Shown: positions 54,000 to 64,000 of the stretch, in pieces | How the letters are laid out: each line of letters begins with the position of its first letter | Position numbering within the stretch: position 1 is the first letter of the stretch | NCBI RefSeq assembly: GCF_026745355.1 | Contig: NC_079209.1 | Coordinates: 9,408,055-9,472,054 of the forward strand | Origin: Beta vulgaris subsp. vulgaris | Taxonomy: Eukaryota > Streptophyta > Magnoliopsida > Caryophyllales > Amaranthaceae | Direction of reading: 5' to 3' | Length of the DNA stretch: 64,000 bases | The notes under the pieces: model-generated | Databases searched by the model: none | What the model was told of the DNA's origin: nothing | The model's input: the letters and a program-made list of their open reading frames with translations, nothing else | Made by a program: the position numbers and the translations under genes

Positions 54000-56300
54000 T
54001 TCTTATTAATATAAAAAAAATGTACTATATCAAACCAGCTAAATATAATGTACCACAAAATATTTCTAGCATACACATCCCTAATTTCCTTCTATATATT
54101 GCCTGCAAGCTTCAAATTACAATATACAGCTGACTAAATCTGGCCACCAATAGCGTATATAGTGAAACCTCTATGTTTGCTCTCCTCCATTAGCTTAATG
54201 TTCACCTAATAATTCAAACACTGTAAATGGTTAGAAAAACATTAAATTTAGCAATTAAAATCGAAAATGGAGATGAAACAACAATAAAAAGTAATGGAGT
54301 AAGAGTAAGATATAGAAGAAACTAGTGGAAAAGGGATTACCGTGAATCAATTTTATTCATTCTTAACCTTGTCGTGTACATGGCCCTTTTAGGGATTAAA
54401 TCCAAAGAGGTAAACTTGTCCTCATCAGCCCGAGATACATTGCCTCAAGAGATGTGGTTACCAAGTTCTAAATTATGCTCTGGATAGTGGAAGGCACACG
54501 TTCTTACTATACCTCATTTGCAACACAGCTAGTTAAGCTACTACAGGAAAATGCACTCATGCCTAGTTGTGAGTAGAGTCAAAGAATAGTACCTCATTTG
54601 ACAAGTGCGTGCCATCTGAGAAGTGAGACATATACGTTGATCTCCTCAATTTGGCTCATTAATCACCTAAAAGTTTAAACATTGTAATAGTTTGAAAATG
54701 CTTAATTCAGAATTCAAAAAAATGGAGTTGAACTAACAATAACTATAGCAAATTAATATGTGTTATTTTCTCAGCTTCTTCCTCTCGTTCCCTTCTACTA
54801 CTCCAATAATGTTTTAGGTTGTAGAGGAAGGATATGAGTAGGGTCGATAGCCAATAGGTTAGAAGAAATCAATCTTTTAACTTTTTGTAGGAACTGTAAA
54901 TCATGGTTCTGATGAAGTTCATCATGGAGTTCAGAAAACATCTGAGTAAGCAAACTCAAATGAATATAATACAATCAAACTGTATAATAGGTAATATAGT
55001 TAAAAAGGATACACTATTTTTCTTCTTCTCCCCACTCACCTAGCCAGTCAATCCAGGCTATCCTCCTATGTCAACTTTTTGTTAGATAACCCCCAGTGAT
55101 AATTAGTGACACATCTAATATTGAGCTTCAATACCAAAACGAATTGGTTATAATAAAGCCTACCAATAGTATTATTTGTTGGGGTCATGATATTCTAGTG
55201 AACAAAAACAAACAATATCAAACAGCATTTGGGGTTCAAGGGAAGTATGCAATGATATTAGACCCTTCATCTAAACATCTATAAAGTTGGAATGACAGCA
55301 GTTAAAGGTAAGATATGCTGGGAAATGCTTTAAGAAAAGAGTCCAAATCGCAATTTCTTTTGGATGAGAAGTATTTAGATCACCTACTTGATATCTTCTA
55401 CTAAGAAAGCAGCCCATGGAAAATCTGGGAGAGAAAGATTGTAGTTTAAAACAATAGTAAAAGTAAGTGCATAAGCAAAGATAGCTACTGCATCCATGTA
55501 GCACACAACTTGTCAGTAAAAGACTTACCAGCACATGTAAAGAGGCCAAGCAATCCCTTAATGAATTTAAACTAAACCATAAATAAGCTTGTATGAGCAA
55601 ACCATACTGCAAACAGCTAGTGAAACATTAATTATACGCAAAATCAAATCCAATAAACAAATCATTGAATTACTAACAAAATAAAAAGGCATCCAAAAAG
55701 ACAATTGACGAAAAACAATATAGATGAAGGTTATGCCATTATACAGCACAAATTTCATGAAAAATCAAAATGTTCCCCTGAAATTATGAAGTAAGAAGCT
55801 GATAAAAAATAGAAAAGAAAAGTGAAAAAGATTATGAAGCAATTTATTACTGTAAACTGTAAAGGTGATAGAGGAAAGATATTACTATAGCCAAACCGAA
55901 GCAGCGAAGCATGGCGTACAAGATAATCATGGCGTAATAATCTCAAGATTTTCATCTTAACTCAAAATTAGCAGAATTATGCCTGTTAATGATTGCAAAA
56001 AGATATAAGAGAAAGAAAAATTACCTAATTTCGACTACACTAGGAATTCAAGGTCTGATAACCCTAGTTATCACTACCTACTCTTGTCTTTTTCAACACC
56101 TTCATCGGCGGACTTCTCGACAGCGCTAACTTCAATCCTAAGATGGTATGCTGCATTTTAAGCCATCGAAATTGGCCGCGATTCTCTTCTCTCTTTGGCT
56201 CTTCGCTTTCCTGCTTATGTCCGTTTTCAATATTTCCTCATTTTTTTAGCCTGAATTTTGGTTGATTATGTGAAACTGCAAGTTTGTGGAATATAAGTTA
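54000..56300 (-). other. interior of the smaller CACTA element, possible captured gene pieces
   Basis: The minus strand shows an ATG-led stretch near 55935-55885 ('MIILYAMLRCFGLA') followed by GTAATATC, a possible 5' splice site. It is preceded by TTGCAATCATTAACAG near 55985-55970, a possible acceptor. A leader-like GC-richer segment lies at 56090-56230. Short frames occur at 55271-55612. I do not recognise the protein. Capture of host exons is well known for CACTA elements but is not proven here. Confidence 0.3.
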
Positions 56301-56784
56301 ATCCCTAAAATCAAATTTGAATCCCTGGTTAGAGTCTCCCCTGGTTATTCAATTGAAAATACCCCACACAAAAGCAGCAAATTCTACTAGATAACGTGAC
56401 AAGGGTTTGAAATTTAGAGTTTGAAATTTAGAGAGAATTAGGGGGAAACAAAATTATATGCAAGCAATGCATTAAATTTGAGATATTGTTGCCATAGGTT
56501 GTTCGAGGGTGATAAGATATACAAGTCTATGCTACTGCAACGTTTAAACCCTGATCGTTGCTATAGATTAATAAGTTGAATGTACCTACTGCAACGACTA
56601 AATCGTTACCGTTGCCATTCATCAATCTAGCGCAACAATTTACAATTTTTCATTTCCATTGCCCAGCACATTAATCCATATTGATATGAGTCGTTGCATT
56701 AGACACTTCTATTGCAACGACATAAATTAGGTCGTTGCATTAGCCATTTTCAAGTTGTTGCCTTTGTTCAAAAATGTAGTAGTG

Positions 56785-57930
56785 TGTTATATCAAGATAT
56801 GACAATCATGAGATTTGAAACCAATGAGTTTCAAGTCCTTCAGTGAGACAAGGTTTCAAAAATTTGACGAGTATCCAGCGAGGGCCTTTAACCCATGCAG
56901 AGACTCACAAAAACTCGTTTTCTCCTTCTTAGACAAAGTGTAACAAACTAGTGGAAGATAATAGTGTTGTCACTCTTGAGGTGCTAGTTCTGGTCTGCCC
57001 ATTTCAGCCATGTCTTTCCTAGCTTTAACTCCATCCATTGTCTTTACGGGCATATTCAACAATGTTTCGACAATGGCATCACAAACATTTTTCTTAATAT
57101 GCATTAGATCAAGACAATATCTAGCATCTAATCATTCACAATATGGGAGGTCCAAAAACTTAGACCTTTTCTTGTATAAGTTCTTTGAGACACTTTTAAA
57201 GGGCTTACCAAACACCGTTTTAATATCCTTTACCCGGTTAGAACCCTCTTTTCCACATAAGGGTAAAGGGGCTCTCTCATCTCCACTTTTCTATTGAACA
57301 ACTTTTTCTTCTTACAAAATGAATGATCTAAAGGAAGCCATGTACGATAATGCAGGTATAAATTATTTCCACAATAATGTAACCGCTCATCATTCATATC
57401 CTCATCACAAATAGGGCATGCCTTTTGCTCCTTTGATTGTATACCCTAACACATTCCAATAAGCCGGAAAAACATTAATCGTGCAAAATATCATGCCACG
57501 TAATATGAAGTCAGTTTTCATATTACGCATCGAATATCAAAACACCTTTATCCCACAACAATTTCAGATCTTGAAGGAGTATATCAAGATACACATCTAT
57601 GTCGTTTTTGGGTTGCTAAGGACCCGAGATAAGAAGCGATAGCAAAATAAATTTATGCTTCATACATAACCAAGGGTGGCGATTATAAATGGTCAGGAAA
57701 ACCGACCAAGTACTATGCTGGGTACCCAGTGTGCCAAATGGGTTCATCCCATCTGTAAAAAAGTCTAAACCTAATATTTGAGGTTCTTTAACAAAATCGG
57801 GAAACTTTCGATCGATATTTCTCCATTGCGGAGAATCAACCGGATGTCTAAGCATCCCATCTTTCTTCCTCTTGTCCGCATACCACATTAATAATTTAGC
57901 AATCCAATTGCCTGTGTTCACAAGATATTG
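56785..57930 (-). pseudogene. CACTA TNP2-type transposase, N-terminal half
   Basis: On the minus strand 57930-57616 reads 'WIAKLLMWYADKRKKDGMLR', 'PQWRNIDRKFPDFVKEP', 'TDGMNPFGTLGTQHSTW' and 'YNRHPWLCMKHKFILLSLLI', the Transposase_21 core of En/Spm elements. Downstream (57600-57000) are 'CPICDEDMNDE', 'HYRTWLPLDHSFCKKKK' and 'KNVCDAIV'-like remnants in shifted frames, then 'SLHGLKALAGYSS' to 'SHDCHI' at the nested element. Stops and shifts throughout show a dead copy. Confidence 0.85.
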
Positions 57931-58260
57931 AATTCACAAGAGAATAATCCATAGTTGGGACTTATAAAAGAAAATGGGTAATAGTTGGGCCCACTCTTGT
58001 GAATTTCTCCTTTTTTTATCAGGTGTATTATCTTTAGTCCACACTTCATCAGCGCATTTTTTAAGCAATAAAGTCATTCTGTGTGATTCACAAGCGAAGA
58101 TAATGGCAATAACTTGGATGATGAAGAGGGGGATGATGGTGCAAGCACGCGTCATACTGATAGGGATGATGAGGAGGAGGAGGAGGAGGAGGATGTTTCT
58201 AGTGATGCAACATGATGATGAGAATGATGTTCGTTTCGACCCCGAAGATGGTTAAGAATT
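57931..58260 (+). pseudogene. fused CACTA remnants with an acidic transposase C-terminus
   Basis: At 58090-58210 the plus strand encodes 'NNLDDEEGDDGASTRHTDRD' followed by a run of Glu, then stops. Such acidic tails end many TNP2-type transposases. It has the opposite orientation to the neighbouring N-terminal half. The word GAGAAATTCACAAGAG and an inverted GAATTTCTCC copy flank 57950-58020. This is a rearranged junction of two inverted copies. Confidence 0.5.
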
Positions 58261-60428
58261 ATATGATGCCTTTTTATTTTAGTTTGCACCGGAGTTGTTA
58301 TTATCTCAATCAACCAAGGTTATGTTGGTTTAGTAAGTGTAGTTGTTATGCTGTATCATGGATTTTTTTTTTTTTGGTATTTGGGTTAGTTATTACCAAA
58401 CATCCTGCTCTGGAAGTTGCACTACAACTTATGGATTAGTTGGCTACTGCCTAACTTTACTATATTAAATATTGCTGAGCTACTTCTGTGGTCTTTCACA
58501 AGTGGAAGCCTGAGTATTTGAATGATTTTTCATACGTGCTTTTAAAAATCCAATATGATCAAGGCTATTAATTATGACCTTAGTATGTGACACACTAAAA
58601 GAGGCAGGTAACTACTTAAACACTTTGACATGTCCTTCATGGTAAAGCACACCACAATCCATGCTCCATAATCCCCATAGTGCACAACTATACAAGGACG
58701 ACTCAACTCAAATTTTGCATAATGTACAGTTTTACCTAATAAATAACATATAAACAAAAAGGAGTGTGTAATAAAAATAGTCATTTCATTTCATAAATCA
58801 TCTCTATTACATAGTATTAATAATGGCTTAAACACTTTATATTAACAACCAAATAGTGTTTAGTCATGCTTCCCATAAACTAGTATTGTGTCACAACAGT
58901 GAAAAACACAAAAGTAAATAAGTGTTTGTCACATTCACTTCAAACAAGCTATGAAACAAACCAAAATCCAACAATCAACATAACAATGAAGGCAACTTAA
59001 CCCCAAAAAAATGTTATGCCTACCCACCATTTATATCAGCAAAAAAAAAATCAACCACAAACACGAACTGTCATCCTCTAATACTCCTCGAATAGCAAAG
59101 GAAACCCATCAAAATACATTGTGATATCTTTTTCAAACCAAGCAATGAGGTCCCTGTCATTGTTGTAGATGATATCATCAAGTGCTCAGGTATTAAACCC
59201 ATTAGGCCCTTTTAATTTGGGTAACCAAGATATCCATGCCTTGACCATATGCGTCATTTTTTGCAAGTGAATTCAACATTTATTCTAGCCTGCCAATCCA
59301 GTTTGATAAAGATATGGAAGTGCAGAATATTCATATCACTACAGATTTCATGTGCATTCTCCAGGGCTGTCAAACATAGTTCATCATTAAAAAAAAATAG
59401 AGTTCATCATTATCCTAAACTAACATCACTACTAAAGGGTAATAATATGATTGTTTATTTTGTTGTTTTCATATTGTTATGTGGGCATAATATTAGTGTT
59501 GTTGCCCCTTACAATTTCATTCTAAACATAAAACGTAGGGGTTCAAATTTAATATTATTGTGTTTAAGTTCAACTACAATTTCCCAATATCTAACTTATA
59601 CATGTTGTACTTAACTTGTATATTGACAGAGTGATAATGGGGATTAAAACTAATTTTTGGTCATATACACAGTTTTGATTGGGCATTGTCAAAATGTGGC
59701 TGCCACATGGTAAACTCAATTATATATATACGTATTAATATGATATGACCAACCCATGATAAGGTGTTGTTCAAATTACAACACTAACCACAACTACTAA
59801 ACTAACTAAATCAACTTCACTACAAGAATTATTATAAAATTACAGACATCAAGCTCAGAAAATTTAAGTTCAGTTTTAATTAGGTCAACTACAAACACCA
59901 TCTAACATAAAAAAAAACCTCTTAAAATAAGTAAATTACTACAACCACGGACAAATAAACAATCATTGCTTCACACAATTCAAGAAACATGCCAATAAAC
60001 AAAAGATTTTGCAATTTTAGAAAATATAAAGGACTTACCATTTGGTGGAGAGAGGTTTTGAACATTCCTTTGAGGAGGGGATCAGGGGTTGTTGTGTTTT
60101 CGAGTCATCATAAAGGAACATAAGATGAGAGAAATGTATTAAAAATAGTTTTCTTAGGAAGATGACACAAGAAGAAAGGCGAGAAAGTGACGATAAAAGT
60201 GGCGTACTTGGGAAGATAAAGTACTTGGGAAGAATAAAAGTGCAAGGGAAGGGGTTAAATAAACCAAAAGACAAAAATTAAAAGGGGACTACAAAACCGC
60301 CAAAAGGAACAATGATTATACATATCCTGGAATTTGTGCAGATAGGAAAGTTCACAGAAGTTGAATTGTTTTTCTAAAGGATAATAATTGGCCGTGATGG
60401 TTTATTTTGTTGTTTCCATATTGTTATG
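58261..60428. other. unrecognised AT-rich sequence
   Basis: No gene is supported. A lone CACTACAAGAATTATT at 59819 resembles a CACTA terminus, but no partner was found. A minus-strand frame at 58572-58784 contains 'VHYGDYGAWIVVCF' but matches nothing I can name. The last ~35 bp (60397-60431) repeat 59450-59485. Confidence 0.4.
59450..59485 (+). repeat. direct repeat, copy 1 (partner at 60397-60431)
   Basis: TTTATTTTGTTGTTTTCATA and the following TTGTTATGTG occur here and again, with one substitution, just before 60429. The second copy ends where an LTR-like start (TGTAACGCCTCG) begins. The copies are ~950 bp apart. Confidence 0.7.
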
Positions 60429-61960
60429 TGTAACGCCTCGACCTCTAATCATCGTGGTTAAGTTAATTAATCGATTATTAACAGCGGAACCTAGATAGTC
60501 GGCGCGTTACCGCCGTACTTTCCGTAAGGAAAATACAAGGCAACATAAAATCATAAACTTAAACATTTATAACATGAAGCATAATATAGATCCAACATTA
60601 GTCTTGATTAATAGAAACTTAGTTACTAATCAGAGTTTTGACATAAACTTAAATTAAAACCATGAGAGTCTAGATAATCTAGATATTAATTAAATCCTCA
60701 CTGCTACTCCATCCCGTTATCACCATCGGTACCTAAAACATAAAACAAAACGTCGTGAGCCGAGGCTCAGTAACATACTACTCTAACATCGTAAATTCAG
60801 TTCACATCATTTTATTTATAAACAGGGAGAAGAGAATAAGTAAAACCATTTCACAAACATATCATAACATGTTACATTATCTTCTTTATCATGTTCATCA
60901 TCATATATTTTTACTATGGTAACTTGGCTAGTACATCATAACATAGGGGACGTCTCCCACTACATAACCGTCAGGCGGTCACATCATAGGTGACACTTGC
61001 GGTGCCCGTATCATTTAAACCATCAGGCGGTCACAACATAGGTGACACTTGCGGTGCCCGTATCATAAAACAGTCAGGCGGTCACAACATAGGTGACACT
61101 TGCGGTGCCCGTATAAAACAGTCAGGCGGTCACAACATAGGTGACATTTGCGGTGCCCGTATCATACTGCCAAGAACCGTCTTTCACTTGAATTTATCAT
61201 GTTTCATTGGTTTTAAGTAACATCATCATCGTGAATAGTTATATTCTTTCATTTCATCATAACGTCATCATCATCATCATCTCATAGCATCATATCATAA
61301 TAACCATCATAAAACATTTCATTTCCCGCAATCCATATATAAAACATAATATTAATCATGATCATAAAACATACTTTGAAGGGGAATGCGGGTGTTAGCA
61401 GTAGACGTTACCTGGATTCCTGCTTAATAACCTTGATAGCCGGGGGAGGCTTGTAATATCCTTTATCTTCCTTAATCTATTCAAGAATAGTTTTATTAAT
61501 GAATGTTTCGTTATTTAGCTTTTAAGCCTAAATATTAGTTAAGCGTTTATTAAGGTCATAGCGGTCATTATAACGTCGTAAAGGTCTCCTTAAAGGTCAT
61601 TATTTCTTAATCGTTAATAACTTTTTAATTAAGGTGACTCTTTAACAACTAATTAAAATAACTCATTTAGCTATATTAGAATTATCGAAACATTAAGGTT
61701 ATATTGTTACATATTATATAACCTTTCAAAAACATAACATTATTCTAGTTCATAGTTAATAACTAATTAGTTATCCATTAATAAATTAATTAAGTTTAAA
61801 GTTATAATAGATCGATTAACATTATTTTAATATTATTTAGTCATTTAAAACTAACAAGTCAAGTAACTAGTTTTTATAAATGAACTTTAAGGATTAATGA
61901 AGTACTCCTACTTAAGCTTAATTATGAACAACATGCTTAATGAATTAGTTTTTAATTAGT
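60429..61960 (+). repeat. possible LTR start or transposon fragment
   Basis: TGTAACGCCTCGACC at 60429 resembles the TGTAACRCC starts of many Ty3-type LTRs. The body is AT-rich with a tandem repeat block at 60967-61166 and ends at the LINE poly(A) side near 61960. No second LTR is inside the window. A further TGTAATATCC at 61451 may be another such start. Confidence 0.35.
60967..61166 (+). repeat. four-copy ~50-bp tandem repeat
   Basis: Units begin near 60967, 61019, 61070 and 61118 and are 52, 51, 48 and ~49 bp long. Each contains TCAGGCGGTCAC, then AACATAGGTGACA and TTGCGGTGCCCGTAT. Units are ~93-96% alike, so the duplication is recent. It is GC-rich inside AT-rich DNA. An ORF through it is only a product of the repetition. 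Confidence 0.9.
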
Positions 61961-64000
61961 TTTTTTTTTGAGGGGAAAAGAGGATTTAGATTAAAGAAGG
62001 TCTAGTTCCGCCAAAGTAGCAATACTTTGAGGAAAAGACTCAAACCATACAAACTCAGAGTTTCCCGCACACTCCCAACGAGCTAACAGGTGGGCCACAC
62101 AATTGTCCGCTCGCTTTACATGAGAAAAAGAAAAAGAAACAAAATCCAAACACAAACGCTGAATGTCATTAAAAATATGAAAGATAGGATATCCACCCTC
62201 ACTCTGGTTCTTTAGTGCATTCACCACCAGCAGGGAATCACCCTCAAAAATGATATTACCATAGCCAAGCCTGGTAGCCAGCTCAACCGCATATAACAGC
62301 GCCATAGCCTCGGCAGTAGCCGCATCCCAGCTTGCAACCACCCGTCGAACCCCCATCACACACACCTCTCCCACATCGTTGCGAATCACCACCCCCAGTC
62401 CAGACTCACCCCGAGGGGAAATATGCGCATCGAAATTCGCCTTGAACACCATTGCAGGAGGAGCGCACCATGATGGAGCCGATACCTGGAGACCCCCACA
62501 AGGCTGAAACACACGCTTCGCATACCCACAATATTCCTCCACTAGCTTCACAAAATTCACGGCCACCGACGGTGCTACCAAATGCTCCTGTTCGAACACC
62601 ATTTTGTTGCGACAATACCACACAGCCCACATTAAAGCACAAACGTTGCGCATCTCCTCTCTCGTGCTATTGCAAATTAACCAAGAGAAAGTCCCCTCAA
62701 AGGACTCCATAGGGGCAGCAGCAATAAGGGCCACAAATGGACTTCCTTGCCATACTTCTCGGGCCATAGTACACTCAAATAATGCATGACAGATCGACTC
62801 ACTCGGAGCCCCACACACCGGACATACAGCTTCCCCACAAATATGCCGCCAATGTAGCCTCTCCTTTACCCCCAAGCTACCTTTGCACGCACGCCATATA
62901 AAATGTTGAAGTTTCGGCGGCCCCTCCACTCGCCATACGTTATGCCAGAGCTGCCTCTCTCTATCACCATGTTGCAGCCGCCAAGTACGAAGATGGCCCA
63001 GTTTGCCTAACCAGTAGCAAGACTTAACTGAGAAGAGGCCATTGCGAGAGGGCCACCAAAATCGTTGGTCATTGGGCCAAAACCGCGACAGCGGTATATT
63101 AAGAATTAAGGGCCACTCGGCCTCTTGGAATATTTGGTGGACCAATTCAGTATTCCAGCCCCTAGTGTGGTAATCCAGTAGAGCACTAACCTTTAGTTCC
63201 ATGTCACTATTGGGTTGTGGTGTTGGGACAAAGTGGGAACCCTCCCCCATAATCCATGCATCCTCCCCCACCCTAATGCTTTCACCATTACCCACCCTCC
63301 ACTTCAATCCCTCTAACAACAAAGCCTTCGACCCCCAAATACTCCTCCATGTGAAACTTGGAGTGTAGCCCCGTCTAGCATCGAGAAACTCCACCCGTTT
63401 ATAATAGCGTGCTTTTAGTACCTGGTGAAGGAAAGAATGACCATCTTGACTTAACCTCCATGCTTGCTTAGCTAATAGCGCCATATTAAAACAGTGTAGA
63501 TCACGGAAACCAAGACCTCCCATTGATTTAGGAAGGCATAAAGAGTCCCACTTGTGCCAATGCAATTTCCTTTCCACCCCATTTGAACCCCACCAAAAAC
63601 GAGCAAACATGGCGTGAATCTCATCAATTAAGCCACTCGGGAGACAAAAGACACTCATCATATATGTAGGAATCGCTTGAGCCACAGATTTCAAAAGCAC
63701 CTCTTTACCAGGTCGCGATAATAATTTCTCTTTCCATCCTTGCAACTTCTTCCAGATCCTCTCCTTAATGCACGCAAAAGTCACCTTCTTTGATCTACCT
63801 ATCACAGTAGGAAGGCCTAAATATTTCTCTTGTCTAGCCACCTCCTGCACCCCTAAGATACTCACAATATCATTGCGACGCTCCTCATCCACACATTTAC
63901 TAAAGACAACTTCCGTTTTGCTTAGATTGACTTTCTGTCCCGATGCTCTCTCGTATTTACTGATAATATCAGCCACCACAGAACATTCTTGCACGGAAGC
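61961..64000 (-). mobile_element. L1-type LINE, 3' part, open to the window edge
   Basis: On the minus strand the element ends in an A run (plus-strand T run at 61961-61970) just after the ORF2 stop at 61991. Only the 3' third of ORF2 is inside the window. The target site is the AT-rich sequence TTTTTAATTAG to the left. The frame is unbroken, unlike the other two LINEs here. Confidence 0.88.
61991..64000 (-). CDS. LINE ORF2, C-terminal part (RT thumb, zf-RVT, RNase H), partial
   Basis: The frame is open from the window edge to the stop at 61991, about 669 codons. It starts just after the RT active site with 'YERASGQKVNLSKTEVVFSK' and 'YLGLPTVIGRSKK'. The zf-RVT domain (about residues 340-420) has 'GPPKLQHFIWRACKGSLGVK' and 'CPVCGAPSESICHALFEC'. 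The RNase H domain (about 500-645) keeps acidic residues in 'KANFDAH', 'AEAMALLYAVELA', 'IIFEGDSLLVV' and 'KRADNCVAHLLARWE'. It acts in target-primed reverse transcription of LINE RNA. No stop or shift is seen, so it may be a young copy. The endonuclease and RT core are outside the window. Confidence 0.9.
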   Translation of the reverse strand, partial: ASVQECSVVADIISKYERASGQKVNLSKTEVVFSKCVDEERRNDIVSILGVQEVARQEKYLGLPTVIGRSKKVTFACIKERIWKKLQGWKEKLLSRPGKEVLLKSVAQAIPTYMMSVFCLPSGLIDEIHAMFARFWWGSNGVERKLHWHKWDSLCLPKSMGGLGFRDLHCFNMALLAKQAWRLSQDGHSFLHQVLKARYYKRVEFLDARRGYTPSFTWRSIWGSKALLLEGLKWRVGNGESIRVGEDAWIMGEGSHFVPTPQPNSDMELKVSALLDYHTRGWNTELVHQIFQEAEWPLILNIPLSRFWPNDQRFWWPSRNGLFSVKSCYWLGKLGHLRTWRLQHGDRERQLWHNVWRVEGPPKLQHFIWRACKGSLGVKERLHWRHICGEAVCPVCGAPSESICHALFECTMAREVWQGSPFVALIAAAPMESFEGTFSWLICNSTREEMRNVCALMWAVWYCRNKMVFEQEHLVAPSVAVNFVKLVEEYCGYAKRVFQPCGGLQVSAPSWCAPPAMVFKANFDAHISPRGESGLGVVIRNDVGEVCVMGVRRVVASWDAATAEAMALLYAVELATRLGYGNIIFEGDSLLVVNALKNQSEGGYPIFHIFNDIQRLCLDFVSFSFSHVKRADNCVAHLLARWECAGNSEFVWFESFPQSIATLAELDLL

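Larger units (their letters stand above)
53579..56784. mobile_element. smaller CACTA element nested in the TNP2 gene
   Basis: The right terminus, inverted, is CACTACTACATTTTTGAACA. The left end keeps the inner part of the same repeat (CAAAGGCAACA at 53590-53600) but has lost the outermost bases. Subterminal repeats of CTATTGCAACG and CGTTGCA words fill 53610-53860 and 56530-56760. The TNP2 reading resumes on both sides, from 'SHDCHI' to 'LPVAIRG', so this is an insertion. The interior lacks transposase. It contains an exon-like stretch on the minus strand around 55880-55950. Confidence 0.75.

Noticed and set aside
59819..59834. CACTACAAGAATTATT as a CACTA terminus
   Set aside because: No inverted partner, target duplication or subterminal repeats were found, so no element is called from it.
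60990..61220. Repetitive frame across the 50-bp tandem array
   Set aside because: The frame exists only because the repeat units lack stops. Unit lengths (52, 51, 48) mix multiples of three and not, and no promoter or homology supports it.
61451..61465. TGTAATATCC as another LTR start
   Set aside because: A ten-base resemblance without a partner LTR, primer-binding site or duplication is not enough.
1..64000. CRISPR arrays, operons, riboswitches or prokaryotic signals
   Set aside because: The sequence is plant nuclear DNA. The tandem repeats seen have no unique spacers, and no bacterial-type gene clusters occur.

Overview
This is nuclear DNA of a seed plant, most likely a eudicot. It has split genes with GT/AG introns, Ty1/copia and Ty3-type LTR retrotransposons, L1-type LINEs with a C-terminal RNase H domain, a tRNA-derived SINE, CACTA, Mutator, Harbinger, hAT and Stowaway DNA transposons, and AT-rich intergenic DNA. 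The species cannot be fixed from sequence alone. About 90% of the window is transposon-derived, and only two host genes are supported. REGION 1 (1-29807) is one deep nest built on an old minus-strand copia element (copia-A, short ~151-bp LTRs). Inserted into it are: a MULE-like element (131-2130) carrying a Harbinger MITE and broken by a hAT element; a young ~10.9-kb Sirevirus-type copia element with an env-like ORF (2196-13058, 5-bp target duplication CCTAC); a Stowaway MITE (13107-13365); a solo Sirevirus-like LTR (13984-14566); a Ty3-type solo LTR (15087-25869); and a GC-rich MULE-like element (27888-28736). The Ty3-type solo LTR itself carries another minus-strand copia element (copia-B, 15964-24588, duplication GTTTA), whose reverse transcriptase is split by a CACTA element (18506-19741). 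LTR divergence read by eye (copia-A ~11-12%, copia-B ~8%, Sirevirus ~1%) agrees with the nesting order. REGION 2 (29808-38640) is the gene island. A SLAH1/SLAH4-type slow anion channel gene lies on the plus strand (31807-34225, two exons). A BAP31-like ER membrane protein gene lies on the minus strand (35433-37417, two exons). They are convergent and ~1.2 kb apart. A SINE sits ~390 bp upstream of the channel start codon, and small MITEs lie in its intron and between the genes. REGION 3 (38640-50590) holds a decayed LINE, a CACTA end, and a nearly full-length LINE (43108-48878) with a 17-bp target duplication, inserted in an LTR-like sequence. REGION 4 (50590-58260) is a scrambled CACTA element whose TNP2-type transposase lies on the minus strand. 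It is interrupted by a smaller CACTA element, carries an inverted duplication of its own 3' end, and that duplication is itself split by a Ty3-type solo LTR. REGION 5 (58260-64000) is unrecognised AT-rich sequence, a possible LTR start with a ~50-bp tandem repeat, and the 3' half of a minus-strand LINE whose ORF2 is open to the window edge. How the parts work together: the two host genes are independent housekeeping or transport functions and nothing suggests an operon or pathway link. The rest is selfish DNA whose interest lies in its layering. I found no convincing new biological system. The most unusual unexplained signal is the extreme density of a GGAAC/GTTCC word throughout the Sirevirus element, in coding and non-coding parts alike.
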